NCBI GenBank assembly: GCA_018857735.1
Contig: JABMCL010000190.1
Span: 780,001-844,000 of the forward strand
Origin: Alviniconcha marisindica
Taxonomy: Eukaryota > Mollusca > Gastropoda > Provannidae
DNA length: 64,000 nucleotides
Reading direction: 5' to 3'
A model generated the notes under the pieces. That model was not told the DNA's origin and did not search any database. It saw only the letters and a program-made list of their open reading frames with translations. The translations under genes and the position numbers were made by a program. Below, piece after piece: positions 49,600 through 63,274 of the stretch (its first letter is position 1; each line of letters starts with the position of its first letter).

Positions 49600-52560
49600 G
49601 CACATTGGGCCTCATTCTGTTTCAGATCATGCAAACTAAACTGAATGCAAAGGTTGTGTTAACTTGTAAGTTTACTGTTGAACAAAAGATATTTTTACAT
49701 TTTTTCTTTTCTTTTTCCGCATTTTCTGGACCAGACTAATATATATTATACTGAAGGGAAAGCACAGTGCATTTGTTTTTGTTTTTTGGGTGTTTGTTGC
49801 AAAAGTGCCTTTCTCTAACATCATGCAGGGAATTGTGATTTTAACTCGTTCACCCCTATTGGCCTTAACTGGGCTTAAATGTACTCAAATGTTGGTACCA
49901 AAATAAGTCAATGAAATTTGTTTTGGTTTTGCTGTTTTAGTCATTTTTATCTCTGGGGGTTGCTTCTGTTGAGGGATCACAAGTCCTTGCTAGTCATCCA
50001 CTCCTTTCTTTTTCTTTTTGTGGTTGTTGTTTTGCTTCTCTGTTAAAAGTTGTCTGTGAAATTTAGCATGTATTGTATTTGTGAGTTGCTTTATAGCTGA
50101 TCAACTGTTTGGTTGTTGTCTTTTCTTTTTATAGCAGCATTCTTGACACAACTTGTGTATTGTTAAAGCACATGCATTTGGACCTTGCACACTTCTTGCT
50201 GGTTCAGCTATGTTTTACACTATGTTTTGTACAGGTCTGTTTGTTCCTTGTATTTTTGGAAACTGTTAAGATCTGGCACTCAACTTCTCAAGAATGTTTT
50301 TATACTTTTAGTTTTTTTCCTTGATGCTTTGTTGGCACATTTGTTGCCCTTTTGTGTGGGTAAGTAAACTAACATGCACATATCTTACACAAGCACTGAG
50401 ATTTTGTTTCCAAGCACTGAGATTTCTTTGTTAATACAAAGCGTGTATGTTTTACATCTTCTTTCAGTAATTTGCGGTAATTTTCCAAAACCTAATTATA
50501 CGCTGGGGTGTATCAAGAGCTGTTTCACATGCACTTTGTTTGGTTGTTTCTCCCTTTCCTAATGTACGGATTACGGTTCTCTCTGCTGAGGACCAAGAGC
50601 TAGCAGAGGTTTTTGCCTTGACAAAGTCAGAATATCATTTTGCCTGCTGCTTCTACTGCCAGCAATTCTGCTTTTCTAATTTCAACCTGGGGAGGGTTCA
50701 TTTATCTTCATTTTTTGTCAGTCCTCTTCAGACATGAAGTGGCATAATGCGATGAGCAGTGAACTTGGGCATCAACTATCTGGTCACACACTGCCTTGTT
50801 CATGACTGGGGGGGGGGGGGGGGGGGGAGGTTGCTGGTTTTTTTTAGCAAATGGAATGGATCGTCTGAAGGCAAGTGTGAATGTTTTCATAGTTATAAAT
50901 TTGGGAATATGGGACAGCTGGAATGTTGTCAGATTTTGAAGAAGCTGCATGAAGAAGCTCTCCACTCTGTATTGATCCTGTGTGTAGTGTTGATGGGGGG
51001 GGGGGGGGGGGTGATATGAATATTAAAGTGTATTTTGGCTTTTTGTTTTTTGCTATGCAGTTCTTACTCTGAAAGAGCACTGTTGTTGTTTTGCGTATTT
51101 GTTGTTGTTGTTGTCTTTTTCCCTCAGATCCTTGTATACTTAAGGTTTGAGCTTTTGCTGTTGATTTGAGTAACTTGTTGGGTCCGTGATGAAAGGTAAA
51201 CTGGCCCAAAGTGTTTATGAAATACAAAAATGGGTCAGGAACACCTATCTTGTCTGTTGGGATCTTGATCTGAATGTATATACACATCAGTGGACTGACA
51301 TTGTAATTCTTAGGTTTACAGTGCTCATCTCAGATATCCCCTTTCCAAATATTCATTTTGACAAAAATACTGTTGTGCTGTGCAATAGTATGCAGAATAT
51401 AATTTATTTGTGGTGCACACATTGTTCACCGGAAATGAATATATTACAGCTGAAAAAAAGCGAAGAGGTCATGTCTGGTTTATAATACTGAATAAACATG
51501 CAACATGTTAATTGAATCCTGTTACCTTGTGTCCGATGTTGGAGAATCTCTCTCACAGAAAAGATCATTTAGTTGAATCCTGTTACCCTTGTGTCTGATG
51601 TTGGAGAATCACTCACAGAAAGGATCGTATCTCTTAAACTTACACCAAATCACGTTTAAATGAGCCACTGGAGTATTTCCCTGCATTTTGATGTAAAATA
51701 TTTGGCTGAAGAAAATGACTAAACTATTGGTTGATGTATTTAGTCCATGCAGTGAAACAGACATCCTTTCTAGAATTCTTGTGTATTTCACCAGACAGAT
51801 CAGCCAGTCATCACTGACTGAGCTGAAGTACTTCTAACCACACAGAACTATGGTTCTACATAAATGGCTGCAAGTGTTGCATTTTCTGTTCTGTTCACAA
51901 CACTGGGACCCCTTCTGAAGGTACCGCAGCCCAAGTTGATGATAAAAATCAACATTCCGCTGAACCTGGTGGAAAGGATCACACCATTTATTAGCTGCCT
52001 GAATCAGGAGTGTTTTGTTCATCTTCTTCAGCCAGCTGTTTTACTGCATCACCAGGGTAAGCTTTCTCTTGGGAATATTCAAGATGTTTTATTTTTTATC
52101 TCTTGTTACTCACAGTACCCCACGCTATCTTCACACATATATCTAATTTTGGATGTAACCATTTTCATGTAAGCTTGTCCAGTGTATGCATGTACCACTT
52201 GAACAACCTATGATCTTGGTATGCATATTTTCAAGCAAATCCTCTAAGAGGGCAGGCATACATAAAGTGAACTTGTTTTTTTCATTGTCTTCTGGAGATA
52301 TTGATTTTCATGCAAGTCTGTGCAATGATCAGTTAGCCAGACAAGGCAGTTAGCAGTCTGTGGCAAATTTCTCGGCCAGTATCATAGTTATGTCTCTCAG
52401 ATTTGGCATGCTAACATCTGAGGAGCTTTTTTGAGGTCATACTAAAGGAATTGTGAAGCTAAAAGTTGTATACCTTTTTTTGATCCTATAGCTTTTGTTG
52501 TACAGTGATTTTATGTACCGATGGGATCATGTACATAGTGCTTTTAGTGACCTTGGTAGA
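49600..52560 (+). other. Region downstream of the TMEM72-like gene
   Basis: T-rich, with G runs at 50811-50827 and 50996-51011 and a ~60-bp tandem duplication at 51508-51625 ('ttgaatcctgttaccttgtg'). An open frame at 51864-52060 with a good donor after it (CAGG|GTAAGC) has no recognisable family. AATAAA occurs at 51491-51496. Confidence 0.4.
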
Positions 52561-52561
52561 A

Positions 52562-52563
<2 letters not shown>

Positions 52564-52618
<55 letters not shown>
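52564..52618. repeat. (TA)n microsatellite
   Basis: About 27 TA units immediately before the TTAA-flanked element. Confidence 0.95.
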
Positions 52619-52619
<1 letters not shown>

Positions 52620-52625
52620 ATTTAA

Positions 52626-52844
52626 CCCTTCCACTGCCACACTTGCCACCCTGTCACTCGAAAATGACCCAGAACATGCGAAATTTGAAATCCATAAGCC
52701 TTTTTTCTTTTTGCATCAGCATGTGAAGTTTTCACAGTATTAAAAACAGATTTGTTCTAAGACCAGAAAATACTCCGCTTGCAGGCATGTGTTAGCACTT
52801 TTCATCCCAAAAATGTTACAGACAGCAAAGCAGCAGCAAAGGGG
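52626..52844. mobile_element. 219-bp TTAA-flanked MITE (piggyBac type)
   Basis: Flanked on both sides by TTAA (52622-52625 and 52845-52848). The ends 'cccttccactgcc' and, inverted, 'cccctttgctgctgc' form short imperfect inverted repeats. No open frame of note. The TTAA duplication and CCCTT termini are the piggyBac signature. Confidence 0.6.
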
Positions 52845-53469
52845 TTAAAAGAGATAATTGTCAGAAATAATGTTTCCAACATGGTAAAAAAATTTTTTGT
52901 TGAGTGTGTGTTTGTTTGTGTGTGTGTGTGTGCATGTATGTGCCTTTTAAAAAATATTTTTGTTATATACTGCTTTAGCACAGTCTTTCAAACTTCGCTT
53001 GATATAACCTGTCAAGTTTCACCCCTTCACACCAGTTCTGGTGACACTGTTTCAAGGGCCCGTACACTGCACAATCACCTGGAGCAATTCTAATGTTTAC
53101 ACTTAGCCTGTTGAGAATTTCCACAGGGCCCTACCCACTCAAACTAGACAGGCTCAAGAAAATAATGGAGGTTGCATTTTCCCATTCAGATTCTGAATGT
53201 GAGTCGAGATTTTTCCCTTCTTATTCACTTTGTTCATGAATCCCAGTGAATTGATTGCTCTCTTCTGCTTTTATGTACTTCAGTTAGTGGGATTATGAAG
53301 GGGGGGGGGGGACTACCAGTTGTGCCTGTACAGACAGAATTGCGATAGTTGTTTTCAATAAGCACAAATCGCCCTATTAAGCTTTTTGAAAATTGTACCG
53401 TGATCGTTTTATTCATTTGAGCGATATCAGAATCCTAACAAAGGATGCCTTCTTTACAAGCTTGAGCGC

Positions 53470-53475
53470 AATAAA
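53470..53475 (+). terminator. Candidate poly(A) signal, + strand
   Basis: AATAAA followed within ten bases by a GU-rich stretch ('gaggtgtgttgttt', repeated). This is a good distal end for a plus-strand transcript, possibly the TMEM72-like gene with a ~5.9-kb 3' UTR. Confidence 0.35.
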
Positions 53476-53948
53476 GAGGTGTGTTGTTTAATAGTGAGGT
53501 GTGTTGTTAGTAATCCATGTTGTTCTGTTTGTGCGAGTGTGCGCGCCTGTGTATTTCTCATGAAAATGGGTCAGCAAAAATACTGATCACACACAGAAGG
53601 GTGAGACAGACAGTCACTCCATTAAATCATGTTCATATCTTCAGAAGTTTTTATTTGAAAGTTGATAAGAAATGGACACATAATATACAAATAGAATCTA
53701 AGTGGAACACAGAGTATTTGGGCCAACATTTAATGTTTCAGATGTAGGAATGTGAAAAAAATGGCTGTGAAAATGGACCTAATGAGCCATATACACTCCA
53801 ACTTGCCTTTGCCCATCTTGTAGGCTAACTTCAAGTGACCACTTCACGTTGTGGAACATTCCTGTTTAACAGAAAGGGTCGGGGGGTGGGAAACTACTCG
53901 ATATGGCCAACTGTGCTAACACAACTCTTTTGAGCTGCAGATCTCGTA

Positions 53949-53954
53949 TTTATT
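53949..53954 (-). terminator. Candidate poly(A) signal, - strand
   Basis: TTTATT on the + strand is AATAAA on the minus strand, in 'aaatgaaataaatacgag'. It lies exactly where + strand composition changes from T-rich to A-rich, about 480 bp from the opposing plus-strand signal. Confidence 0.4.
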
Positions 53955-55290
53955 TCATTTCTTAAAGGCAAACAAAAGCAACAACAAAAAAAGAACCACA
54001 TATACAAAAACGCAAAGGCATGAAGGAAGAAGACACAAAACATATCCACAACAAGCAAAATACAGATTCCACACAATATCAATCTAAATCAAAGCAAAAA
54101 CAATGAAAATGTGAAGAGCAGAGGCTTGTTCTCTTTTTCCCCCAACATGGGAGGAAATGCAAAACATTATTTTCCTTCAGACTTGTAATCTGATCTGTGA
54201 AATGAGGGCACTGTGAATGGATTTTGTATGAACAGGTACAGCTCATAGCCACTCCTTATCAAACAAAGTTTGAAATACAGTGCTCCGAACAAAAGCATTT
54301 GTGGAGGCTCTTAACAGGTAAATCGCATTCCTGAAATTAAGGCCACGGTGACCTAAAAGTGCCGTGCACATGACACATTGACAGTCTACACATAGTTTGG
54401 TCAGTGTTTGAATCTGATCAGCTAACCATCCATAAAACTATTATTTTTACCTTCTATCTTTTGCTAAGCTTAGCCAAGGTACTGCAATCAATGCATAAGA
54501 TTCAATCATAGTTGCCATCATGCAAAGTTTGAAAGATCCCTCCAGTACAATTTTAATACAAAGGAAATGCAATTAATATTTTTGTCACAGACAGCTGGCC
54601 AAGATAATATACATCATTACCGGGACACATTTTTCTGTATGTTAAAAACAAAAAGAAAAGCAAACGGTCATCAAACTAGATACAAAAAAATAAAAAATAA
54701 AAATAATAAAGGCTTAACACAGCAGAACAAACATGGACCAATACAACACAGAACCTTAAGTATTTATTACAGCCTAAGCTCACAGCTGGTTGCCAATTAA
54801 AACCTTGTAACTCTGTTCTTCCTCCACAGACTTGAGCACTTTTGAAGACCTAATTTATTTGTACATTTTCTTTGAAGCACTCAAAGTTCTAAATAATACA
54901 CTGTACAATCGTGGAAAAATTCCTGTTAAAAACGAACGCAGAAAACCTCGCAAGTCCCCTTTCGCAGGCAGCCGATTCATGATAGGCAAGTTGTTACATG
55001 TAATTCATTTAACACCTTAGCAAAGACAAAACAAATCTATACAGATTTCAGAGTTTTAATCTGTCTGCAACTGCTAAACGTTTGTACCTTAATTGTGAGA
55101 TTCACAGCCTCCGTCTTGATGCCAGCAGAGGCCAGTGGTGTTCAGGTAACAGGAACAACAGAGTAAATTCAATTTCACAACTGTAGAGTACTGAGCAGCA
55201 CAGACTTTCCATGGATGGGCTTGTTAGAATGACACTGTCATTGTCAAACAAAGAGAATTTCACCATCCATCATTCCACACCAACATCCGG

Positions 55291-55306
55291 GGGGGGGGGG
55301 GGGGGG
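55291..55306. repeat. poly-G tract
   Basis: G run of about 17. Confidence 0.8.
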
Positions 55307-55564
55307 TCACTTCTCTTTAACAGAAAACAACTCTTGTTGACAACTGTGGTGGTTGTTTTTTGGCATGCAATGTTTACCACAATCTTTGGGAGCAAGAAAA
55401 GATCTTCATGTCAATAAATGTCTGATATAAATAGAATTGTTGAATTTCTAAACCAGATTTTTGTACGAAAAAAAAAGAGAAAGAAAAAAAGTGTTTCTTC
55501 CAAACACTTGAGGCATTGAACACATCACAACTGAAACCGGATAAGTACATTTTCATTTTTCGTT

Positions 55565-55665
55565 GCTTAACTGTTGCTTGAAAAAGGGGCTCACCCTCAA
55601 AATGTGCATGTTTTGCATTGTTATGTTAAATTAGCATTCATTTTAACCTTTTATGGGTTTGGATT
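55565..55665 (-). mobile_element. Family A element, solo arm, reverse
   Basis: 'ttgcttgaaaaaggggctca', 'gtgcatgttttgcattgtta' and 'ttaaccttttatgggtttgg' are the reverse complement of the family A left arm, as at 28075-28180. Confidence 0.7.
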
Positions 55666-57711
55666 ATATTTCTGTACTTTTCTCAGAACCTGAGCTGTTG
55701 AGTTATAAGGTTTTAATTGGTCCCTGACAATATTTTCTTTCCAATCAAACTTTTCAAAGACCACAAAGAAGCAAAACAAAGAACAATAAAAACCACTGTG
55801 TTGGGGGTCAGTGCCACATCAGAAAAGACCATTCAAAACGTCAGCTGTTGTGCCAGTAACACTCTGTAATCTCTTTTCCCTTGTCGACGAAGTTTGACAG
55901 AATCGGAACTCAGCACTGAGCTGTAATACTAATAGGTCAAATCCAAAGAGCACGACATGAAAATGAAACAAAATGCTCTTGTCCTAAGACAACACCATTC
56001 TTGTTGAGGGGCAGGTTTGTGGTGGTGGTGGTGGTGGTGGAGGGGAGGGGGTGTTGTTGTTTTTCCCCCCCGTATAGTTTGACACCAGGGGACAAAACTG
56101 AACTGATGAGCTAACCCAGAAAACCACTGTTAAATACAGAATTAGAAATTTCCATCACAACCTTTCAAAACTGTTTGACAATGTACAATTAACGGTACAT
56201 GATGCTGCCGGACCAACAATTTTGCCTGAGTATCTAGTAAGAACTGGTGCATCCAGGCTGGAGTCTCTCTCCTCGGGCTGCCTGCCTCTCCACCTCCCTC
56301 CTCCCTTCCAGCAGTAGCCAAGGACCAAGAGAGTCAAACACCATGGGTGATAAAAAAAATAAAAATGCATGGTAGTTTAAAAAAAAATCTGAGGCTCAGA
56401 CATGCACAAAATGAAAATGGTCAACTTCTTTGATCATGCCACACACAGACGGGAAGAAAAAAAGAAAAGAAAAAAAAGAAGTACACTTCTGCTCTGTGGC
56501 TGTTTTTCCTTCCTTTTTTTTTCCTTTTCTTCTTCTTCTCCATTTTCACTAATACACAAGTGTGTGCAATGTGAAAGCTAAAAAGGTGCATATTAGAAGC
56601 CTTGCTGCAAGAATCTCAGCTCAGTGCATTTAACACACTCCATCCCCTCCCCCCTCCCTTCCACTGTTCGTTTTTTTTCTTCTGGTCGGAACCTTAGCGC
56701 AAATGGAGTCCGTTCCCTTCCCCTGGGTGTCTTGCTTCCAATAAACTGACAGCAGGTGAAAACAGAGTAATGATAAAATACTTCTGGGCTCTCCATACAC
56801 AAAATGTTTGCAAGTCTAGCTGCCATGAACAGCAAAACAGCACAACGCCTGGACACAAATTATAAATCTTTTTTTCAGTTTCATCTGACAGCAAGCTTTC
56901 ATTTCGTGCTCCTCTCTGTTACATTTCAAAACTGTGTATTTCACATAATGCACATTCATGTTTCAACTGACATAAAAACAAAAAAAATGTGTTTAATAAG
57001 GAAAAATAGAAAGATCAAATGATGAATACATTTTGTTGCACAACTAAACTTTGAGTTCGTTCATAAAGTATAGAAACAATTAAGAACAGCAAACACTCAA
57101 CTGACTCGCATTCAAAATCCCCTCCAAGGGTTCTTTCATTTGTTCAAATTGTAATGCACAGCTGATTAACTGTATCTCACAGGCACAAGTTCAAGTACAA
57201 TTTTTGCCAACGCAGAAAAATATCAATTATCTCCCTCGCCAACACTCTTCATGACAAAAACTGTTGAATGACTTCCTCTGTGCAACAATCAAGACCTTGA
57301 GACTAAAACACCCCAAAAAACACCCACGTTAATTATTTGTGAAAGCAGGGGGTGCATCAATTATCTTCTCCGGATAAACACCTAAGCCACAAAGAACGCT
57401 GTGTCTGTGACCTCTAAGCACAATAACTTGACTGGATCGGAACTAATCCGCCAAGACTAAGGTGGCAAGCTGAGAGACCTCGGTGCCATTCTGCTTCAGC
57501 ACCCTTTCGAAAGCTGTGCATTGTGGATGCTGTCTAATCGTGACTCCTCCCTCCCTCATCCCCAGATGATCCTGTGTGATGGACAGGACGTTCAAATCCA
57601 CTCTGTTTAACTCACTATCAATGAAGCATTACAATGGCTCCCACTGCTGCCCATCTGGATGCAAAATCATCTGGGTGGTGACAGCGTTGCATCAGGTAGG
57701 GCTTCCCCGCC

Positions 57712-57730
57712 CCCCCCCCCCCCCCCCCCA
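57712..57730. repeat. poly-C tract
   Basis: About 19 C after 'ccccgcc', followed by a short A run. Confidence 0.8.
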
Positions 57731-58577
57731 AAATGCCATGTGAACAGTGTCCTAAAAAACAAATTCCCACTGTCACGTTTTTGTCATGGCCTGGTGCCGG
57801 ATACCCTGACACCGATCACCACATAGACTTGCCTGCCAAAGCACCTGGACACAAAATCACGAAGCATCCAACATGTATGTAGGCAGAGTTGAGAGATTCA
57901 TTCAGGTAATGACTGCTTGGGGGAAGTACTTTGTACCACGGCGGATTAATGACTGCCACGGCCACAGCGGATTAACTTAAAACACAGACATATACGTACG
58001 CAAAATCCAGTGCAACAGTCCACCATGTGGCTACTTAAGAAAGCGTGGGAAAACCTCCACACAAGACACAAATTTCTGTAAATTGTCAGGCATTTGCTGC
58101 ACCCTTGGTCCTCACAAAACTCATGGAAACGGGAGAGGAAGCACATACAACACATACCAACAAGATGCCATTGTACAATTGTATCTTTCAACCACAAATC
58201 CAGCAGTGTGTTCAACTCCACACTTGATCAAGAGCAAGAACACTGTGCTGCTATATTCCATTGTCCATTTTTGTTTTGTTTTGCTTCTTGCAATAGCTTA
58301 TATTAAACACCAGAAGAAAAAAAAAGAAAAAAATCAGAAACTAGAATTCTGAGGAAGCAAAAAGAAATCGTCATAGTAAAAAAGAAGAAGAAAAAAGTGC
58401 TGCATTAAAGGTAACACAATGCACTTTTCTTTACCGCAGCAAATATATATCAAGCATACCAAGACAATCAGGTACATGTGTGTATAATTAAAACTGAAAC
58501 AGAGAGGGGGAGGGGCTAAAATTTCAATACTTTTAAGCAATAAAATGAAATATTGGTCTATATTCTCTATCACAGAA

Positions 58578-58710
58578 ATAAGCACATCCGCTCCAATGCC
58601 AGCTCTGACAACAGCTTTGCCTGCCTAAGCAAACAAACTCTGACAACAGCTTTGCCTGCCTAAGCAAACAAACTCCGACAACAGCTTTGCCTGCCTAAGT
58701 AAACAAACAT
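58578..58710. repeat. 47-bp tandem repeat, three units
   Basis: 'ctgacaacagctttgcctgc' followed by 'ctaagcaaacaaa' three times with one or two differences. Confidence 0.85.
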
Positions 58711-59097
58711 TTTGTATTTTTACAGACGTTTTTTTCTTCTTTTCTGAAGCCTCTCAAAGACGCATGCTTCATCTACAGATTCCATCCTGTTCAAAACAGT
58801 TGTTGAAAATAATAACAAGTGCAAGTCCATTCATAATCTTAGCTTCCCAAAATCAACACAGGTGCCTATGCTTTTGTATTTAAAATAATACAACTGTAGC
58901 ATTATGTTCAACACATTCATTACAGTTACCATGTTGTTAGCAAGAGAACTGGCTGACTGATTTATATATTATCAAAGAAATAGAGAAAAGAGAAGAAAAA
59001 AGTTACTGGCATAAAAGACACGATCAACTTTCATTTTCAAAGTTGACAAAATTATATTTTCCTTGAGCGTTTCAAAAAGATAGCCTGGGGTACAGAA

Positions 59098-59112
59098 CAC
59101 ACACACACATGA

Positions 59113-59143
<31 letters not shown>
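59098..59143. repeat. (CA)n/(CG)n microsatellite
   Basis: CA repeats interrupted by 'gaacgcgcgcgcac'. Confidence 0.85.
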
Positions 59144-59593
59144 TTCATACACACAGTGTACACCAATGCTATAATTTAATCTACCAAATCAAGCCTCAAA
59201 ATGTGAACGTTACCCATCACTAATAAGGGAAGGTTGAAACTGTAAACACCGACAACAAAAATACTGCTGTGGCAAGCAGACAGTACTGTTCCAACATGGA
59301 ACATATTCCATACATTCTGGTGTGGTTTCTCTATAGCCATGTTACAACAAGCCGATAAAATGAAGGAACGAAAATGGGGGAAGACACCTAACTAAACAAC
59401 AGTGCAACAATGGTTTTTGTGCCCACTTCTGTATACCCACTGGCCACTAGCAGAGAGAGAACGACTCTGGAAGCAAGACCGGCAGACAAAAAATTACAAT
59501 AATGGCATGTCCTTCTCCAACACACAAACAGTTCAGTTTTCAGCTACAATAATACTCTAAGCTCCCAGTTACTCTGCTTCTGCACTCCTTCCC

Positions 59594-59596
<3 letters not shown>

Positions 59597-59648
<52 letters not shown>
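59597..59648. repeat. (CA)n microsatellite
   Basis: About 26 CA units. Confidence 0.95.
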
Positions 59649-59649
<1 letters not shown>

Positions 59650-60014
59650 CCACACAACTTGCAAGCAGCATGGCAGTATAAAAAAATGACCGGCGTTCAC
59701 ACTTTTAAGGTACCTGGACCTTGTTCACATCTTCCACTACATCCTGGGTTTTTCTGCGCCCCGCGATATGAAGTACAATGGTCCATGAAGTTAATGCGCT
59801 GTGATGACCAGAGTGAATCGATTGAGTAGCACCTCACAGCCGTTGTGTAATAAAAGGCAATGTATCACAAGAGCTCTGCAGTATGTTTCAAAGAGGCATG
59901 CGATGAGCTGTGTGAAGCCGACTTTTCCTTTGGGGTGGGATGCTGACTGCGGTTCACTGGGGCGAGACTCGTGTTTCGCTGGGGTGAAGCTGTAACAGGA
60001 CCTTTCAAGATGCA

Positions 60015-60306
60015 GGCTCTGCTGGAGTCTACAGCTAGCATGGCCAGGTGCCCACAGAGAAAGTTCTCGCTCCACTGCTGGAGTCTACAGCAAGCATGGC
60101 CGGGTGCCCACAGAGAAAGTTCTCGCACCACTGCTGGAGTCTACAGCGAGCATGGCCGGGTGCCCACAGAGAAAGTTCTCGCACCACTGCTGGAGTCTAC
60201 AGCGAGCATGGCCGGGTGCCCACAGAGAAAGTTCTCGCACCACTGCTGGAGTCTACAGCGAGCATGGCCGGGTGCCCACAGAGAAAGTTCTCGCACCACT
60301 GCTGGT
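60015..60306. repeat. 56-bp minisatellite, five units
   Basis: Units 'tgctggagtctacagcgagc', 'atggccgggtgcccacagag', 'aaagttctcgcaccac', almost identical in the last four units. 56 is not a multiple of three, so each unit shifts frame. GC-rich and recent. Confidence 0.95.
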
Positions 60307-60803
60307 GAGTAAAACTTGTTGCTGGGCAACTCACACAGGGAAACTTCTGTCAAGTCCTACGCCCCGCAGTTACACTGCAAAAAGTTCACCACATGATCCG
60401 GAGGTCTCCAGCAAACAGGGGCCCTCTCTGTTTTTCTTTCTTTTGAAAGCCTTGCGCCTATTAACATTTTGTGTACCTAACGAAAAAATTAAAAGAAAAA
60501 AAGTCACTTTATAAACTTCTCTTCATTTTTAAAAGGCGGAGGGGGACCTAAAGATGCGAGTGAAAACTTGGAATACACTGTTTGCTTTCAAATGGTATGT
60601 GCTTAGCGGGGTTTCCACTAGGATAGTCAGCAACTGATCTGATGGGCCAAGACCAAGACCAACGTTTTGGTCACGGTTTATCAGTCATAATGTGCATCAA
60701 AGTAGAGTAAAAAATAAAATTTAAATTAAAACAACAACAACTTAGGCCCACATAATCTCAATCCAGAAGGTAGCACTTTTACATTAACCTCGACTCGCCC
60801 CGA

Positions 60804-60858
60804 TACATCCATGCTGGTTGACTGGGTGTAAAACACCAAGTAAGTTACTTACTTGCAT
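60804..60858 (-). repeat. Family C dispersed repeat fragment
   Basis: 'ggttgactgggtgtaaaaca' then 'ccaagtaagttacttactt' is the reverse complement of the fragments at 39041 and 42614. Confidence 0.65.
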
Positions 60859-61104
60859 TAACCTTGAGACAAATTAGGATGCGAGTGACTGCAGCGCAGC
60901 AGTGAAGCTCAAAGAATGAATACTTGTTACTGCTGCCCTCGTAATGATTTGGGGGGGGGGGCAGAAGAAAAAAAATGGGTCACCCACAACTTTTCTACTC
61001 ATCAGCCCAAAACTAAATTTAAGAGTAACAAGCAACGGTAGTTGCTGGCCTAGCGGAATCCCTGATTAAGATATCATTATCATCTGTGCAAGACTTCATA
61101 CTTG

Positions 61105-61105
61105 C

Positions 61106-61132
<27 letters not shown>
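61105..61132. repeat. (TA)n microsatellite
   Basis: About 13 TA units. Confidence 0.9.
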
Positions 61133-61140
<8 letters not shown>

Positions 61141-62103
61141 CAGATACAAAGCCTTGCATGGACATGGGGGTCTATTATTCAGTTGCACAGATTTGCTTAC
61201 ACAAGATAGGTATACATTTCAACAGCACAAGGTGGAAACCTTGCATCACTGGAATCTGCCTTCTTGCTGAGATCAACTTTACATGTCTGGTCAGAAGACA
61301 CAAAACACAAAACACACACCAAACCAACAAAACAAAACCGGTTCCATGCAAAATTAAACTCATAATACGGTAGCATCAAATCTCGCAACTGATTCTGTCA
61401 TGTGCGGTTTACTTTCAAGCCTTCAACTACATCTACACTAAAAATAAAAGCAGTATCAATTTCACTGACATCCTGCCCCCAACATTACGAATCCTGCACT
61501 TTTCAATCGAGGATAAATCCTAGGACTGCTGGATGCTAAAACTGAAATGGAAGAGCTTCTTTGGAATCGTTCATGCCAAGCTGCAGCATCGTCCCATGTG
61601 CACTGCCGCTATACGTAAAGGAGCGAAGCCAGTGGAGCATCAAAGCGATAGCATAATCATCAGCACAACAAATCGCTGGACTGTACAGGATGTTGCATCC
61701 GTTCACCCATGCACCAAAAACATGACAAGTGATTGGCCATGCTGTCGGTCACAGGAAGTCAACACGCATGACTCGTAACATGTCCCTGAAACAGTGAGGC
61801 AGCTACCACACACAATTTTGTTGTATTTTAAATGGAGGCACTCATTCAAGATTTCAAACCTACCCCCAAAAACAAAACAAAACTCATGTCTGTGTGCTTA
61901 TCTCTTCATCTTTTTTTACATATTTAAAAAAAAAAAAAAATCTTTCAGAAGATTCTTCTTCCCACAGCAAAAAAACTAAACAAAAACAAAAGAATGAAGA
62001 AGAAGAAAAAGAAAAAAGCTCAATGTGGTAAATCATCCTGAATAAAACTGTCCTACTCCTATGTCCCAAGGACCTGTGAGATGGAGATGGCGATTTTGTT
62101 CAT

Positions 62104-62366
62104 CTCAGCTGGCAATGTGCAGACCCCTGACAACAGCCAGTTAGCTGCCCGGTGCACAGCTGGTGCACAGCTGGCAATGTGCAAACCCCTGACAACAGCC
62201 AGTTAGCTGCCCGGTGCACAGCTGGCAATGTGCAGACCCCTGACAACAGCCAGTTAGCTGCTTGGTGCACAGCTGGCAATGTGCAGACCCCTGACAACAG
62301 CCAGTTAGCTGCCCGGTGCACAGCTGGCAATGCGCAGACCCCTGACAACAGCCAGTTAGCTGCCAG
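62104..62366. repeat. 51-bp minisatellite, five units
   Basis: 'cagctggcaatgtgcagacc', 'cctgacaacagccagttagc', 'tgcccggtgca'. The unit is a multiple of three and open on both strands; the Cys/Gln-rich open frames are artefacts. Confidence 0.95.
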
Positions 62367-63061
62367 GTATACAACACAGCTGCAGCGCCTCGGGCTTGTT
62401 TAAAAAATAATAATAAAAACGCACAAGAGACAAGTAACAAACAACAAGACAGAATAAACAATGGACGGAGGGGGCAGCCAGCGTTGCTGTTCGCAACTTT
62501 CCCCACAGTCCTGGATTTAATTCCTAGCCCCAAAAAGACACAAAACACCTCGGTAGTTAAGGTCCGCAACACATGGCAGTGCTCACTTAGCAACGTCACT
62601 CACACACGCATAGCACTCAGGCTAAGAATCGTCATTCTGTGGCACCTTTCATTGACTAAAAATTCAATCATAGCATGATTGTGACATTAAAATCGTTTCA
62701 TGTTAAAAAGCAAATCAGTACAAACAATAGAATATACACATGCAATGGCAAGGGTTACTTGACAGTCACAGCAACCAATAATTGAAACAGCTCCTTGATT
62801 CATAGCAAATACATGCAAGCATCATACCAACACAAACAAACAAACGAACTACACACACAAAAACACATGAACACATTTAAAAAAAAAAAAAAAATCCCAC
62901 TGGCATCTTTGATATGTTGACAATGTCGTCATCATCTTTCATCCACTACAGTGTGCAGTTTTGCAATGTCCACAGAGTTAAAACTGCCATTTGGTGTTGA
63001 AGCTCCAGGTAACAGTCTCTCTACAGACTAACAGCTGTTTAACAACAATGGATTGACCACA

Positions 63062-63062
63062 T

Positions 63063-63124
<62 letters not shown>
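63062..63124. repeat. (CA)n microsatellite
   Basis: About 31 uninterrupted CA units. Confidence 0.95.
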
Positions 63125-63127
<3 letters not shown>

Positions 63128-63274
63128 TTCTAAACCTGTGAGACAAGCACTTTTTTTTACCATGCAAAGTGTTAATGATTGAATGAGTGTAAGTGTATGT
63201 GTGTCTGCAAGCATGCAGAAAATGTGATGACTTCCCTACTGTCAAAAAGCTGCCAATTGGATCCAAGATGCCTG

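Noticed and set aside
51864..52060. Frame starting MAASVAFSVLFTTLGPLLKV with a good donor after it
   Set aside because: No family resemblance, no following exon found, and it lies in the presumed 3' region. The antisense is also open, so not called as a gene.
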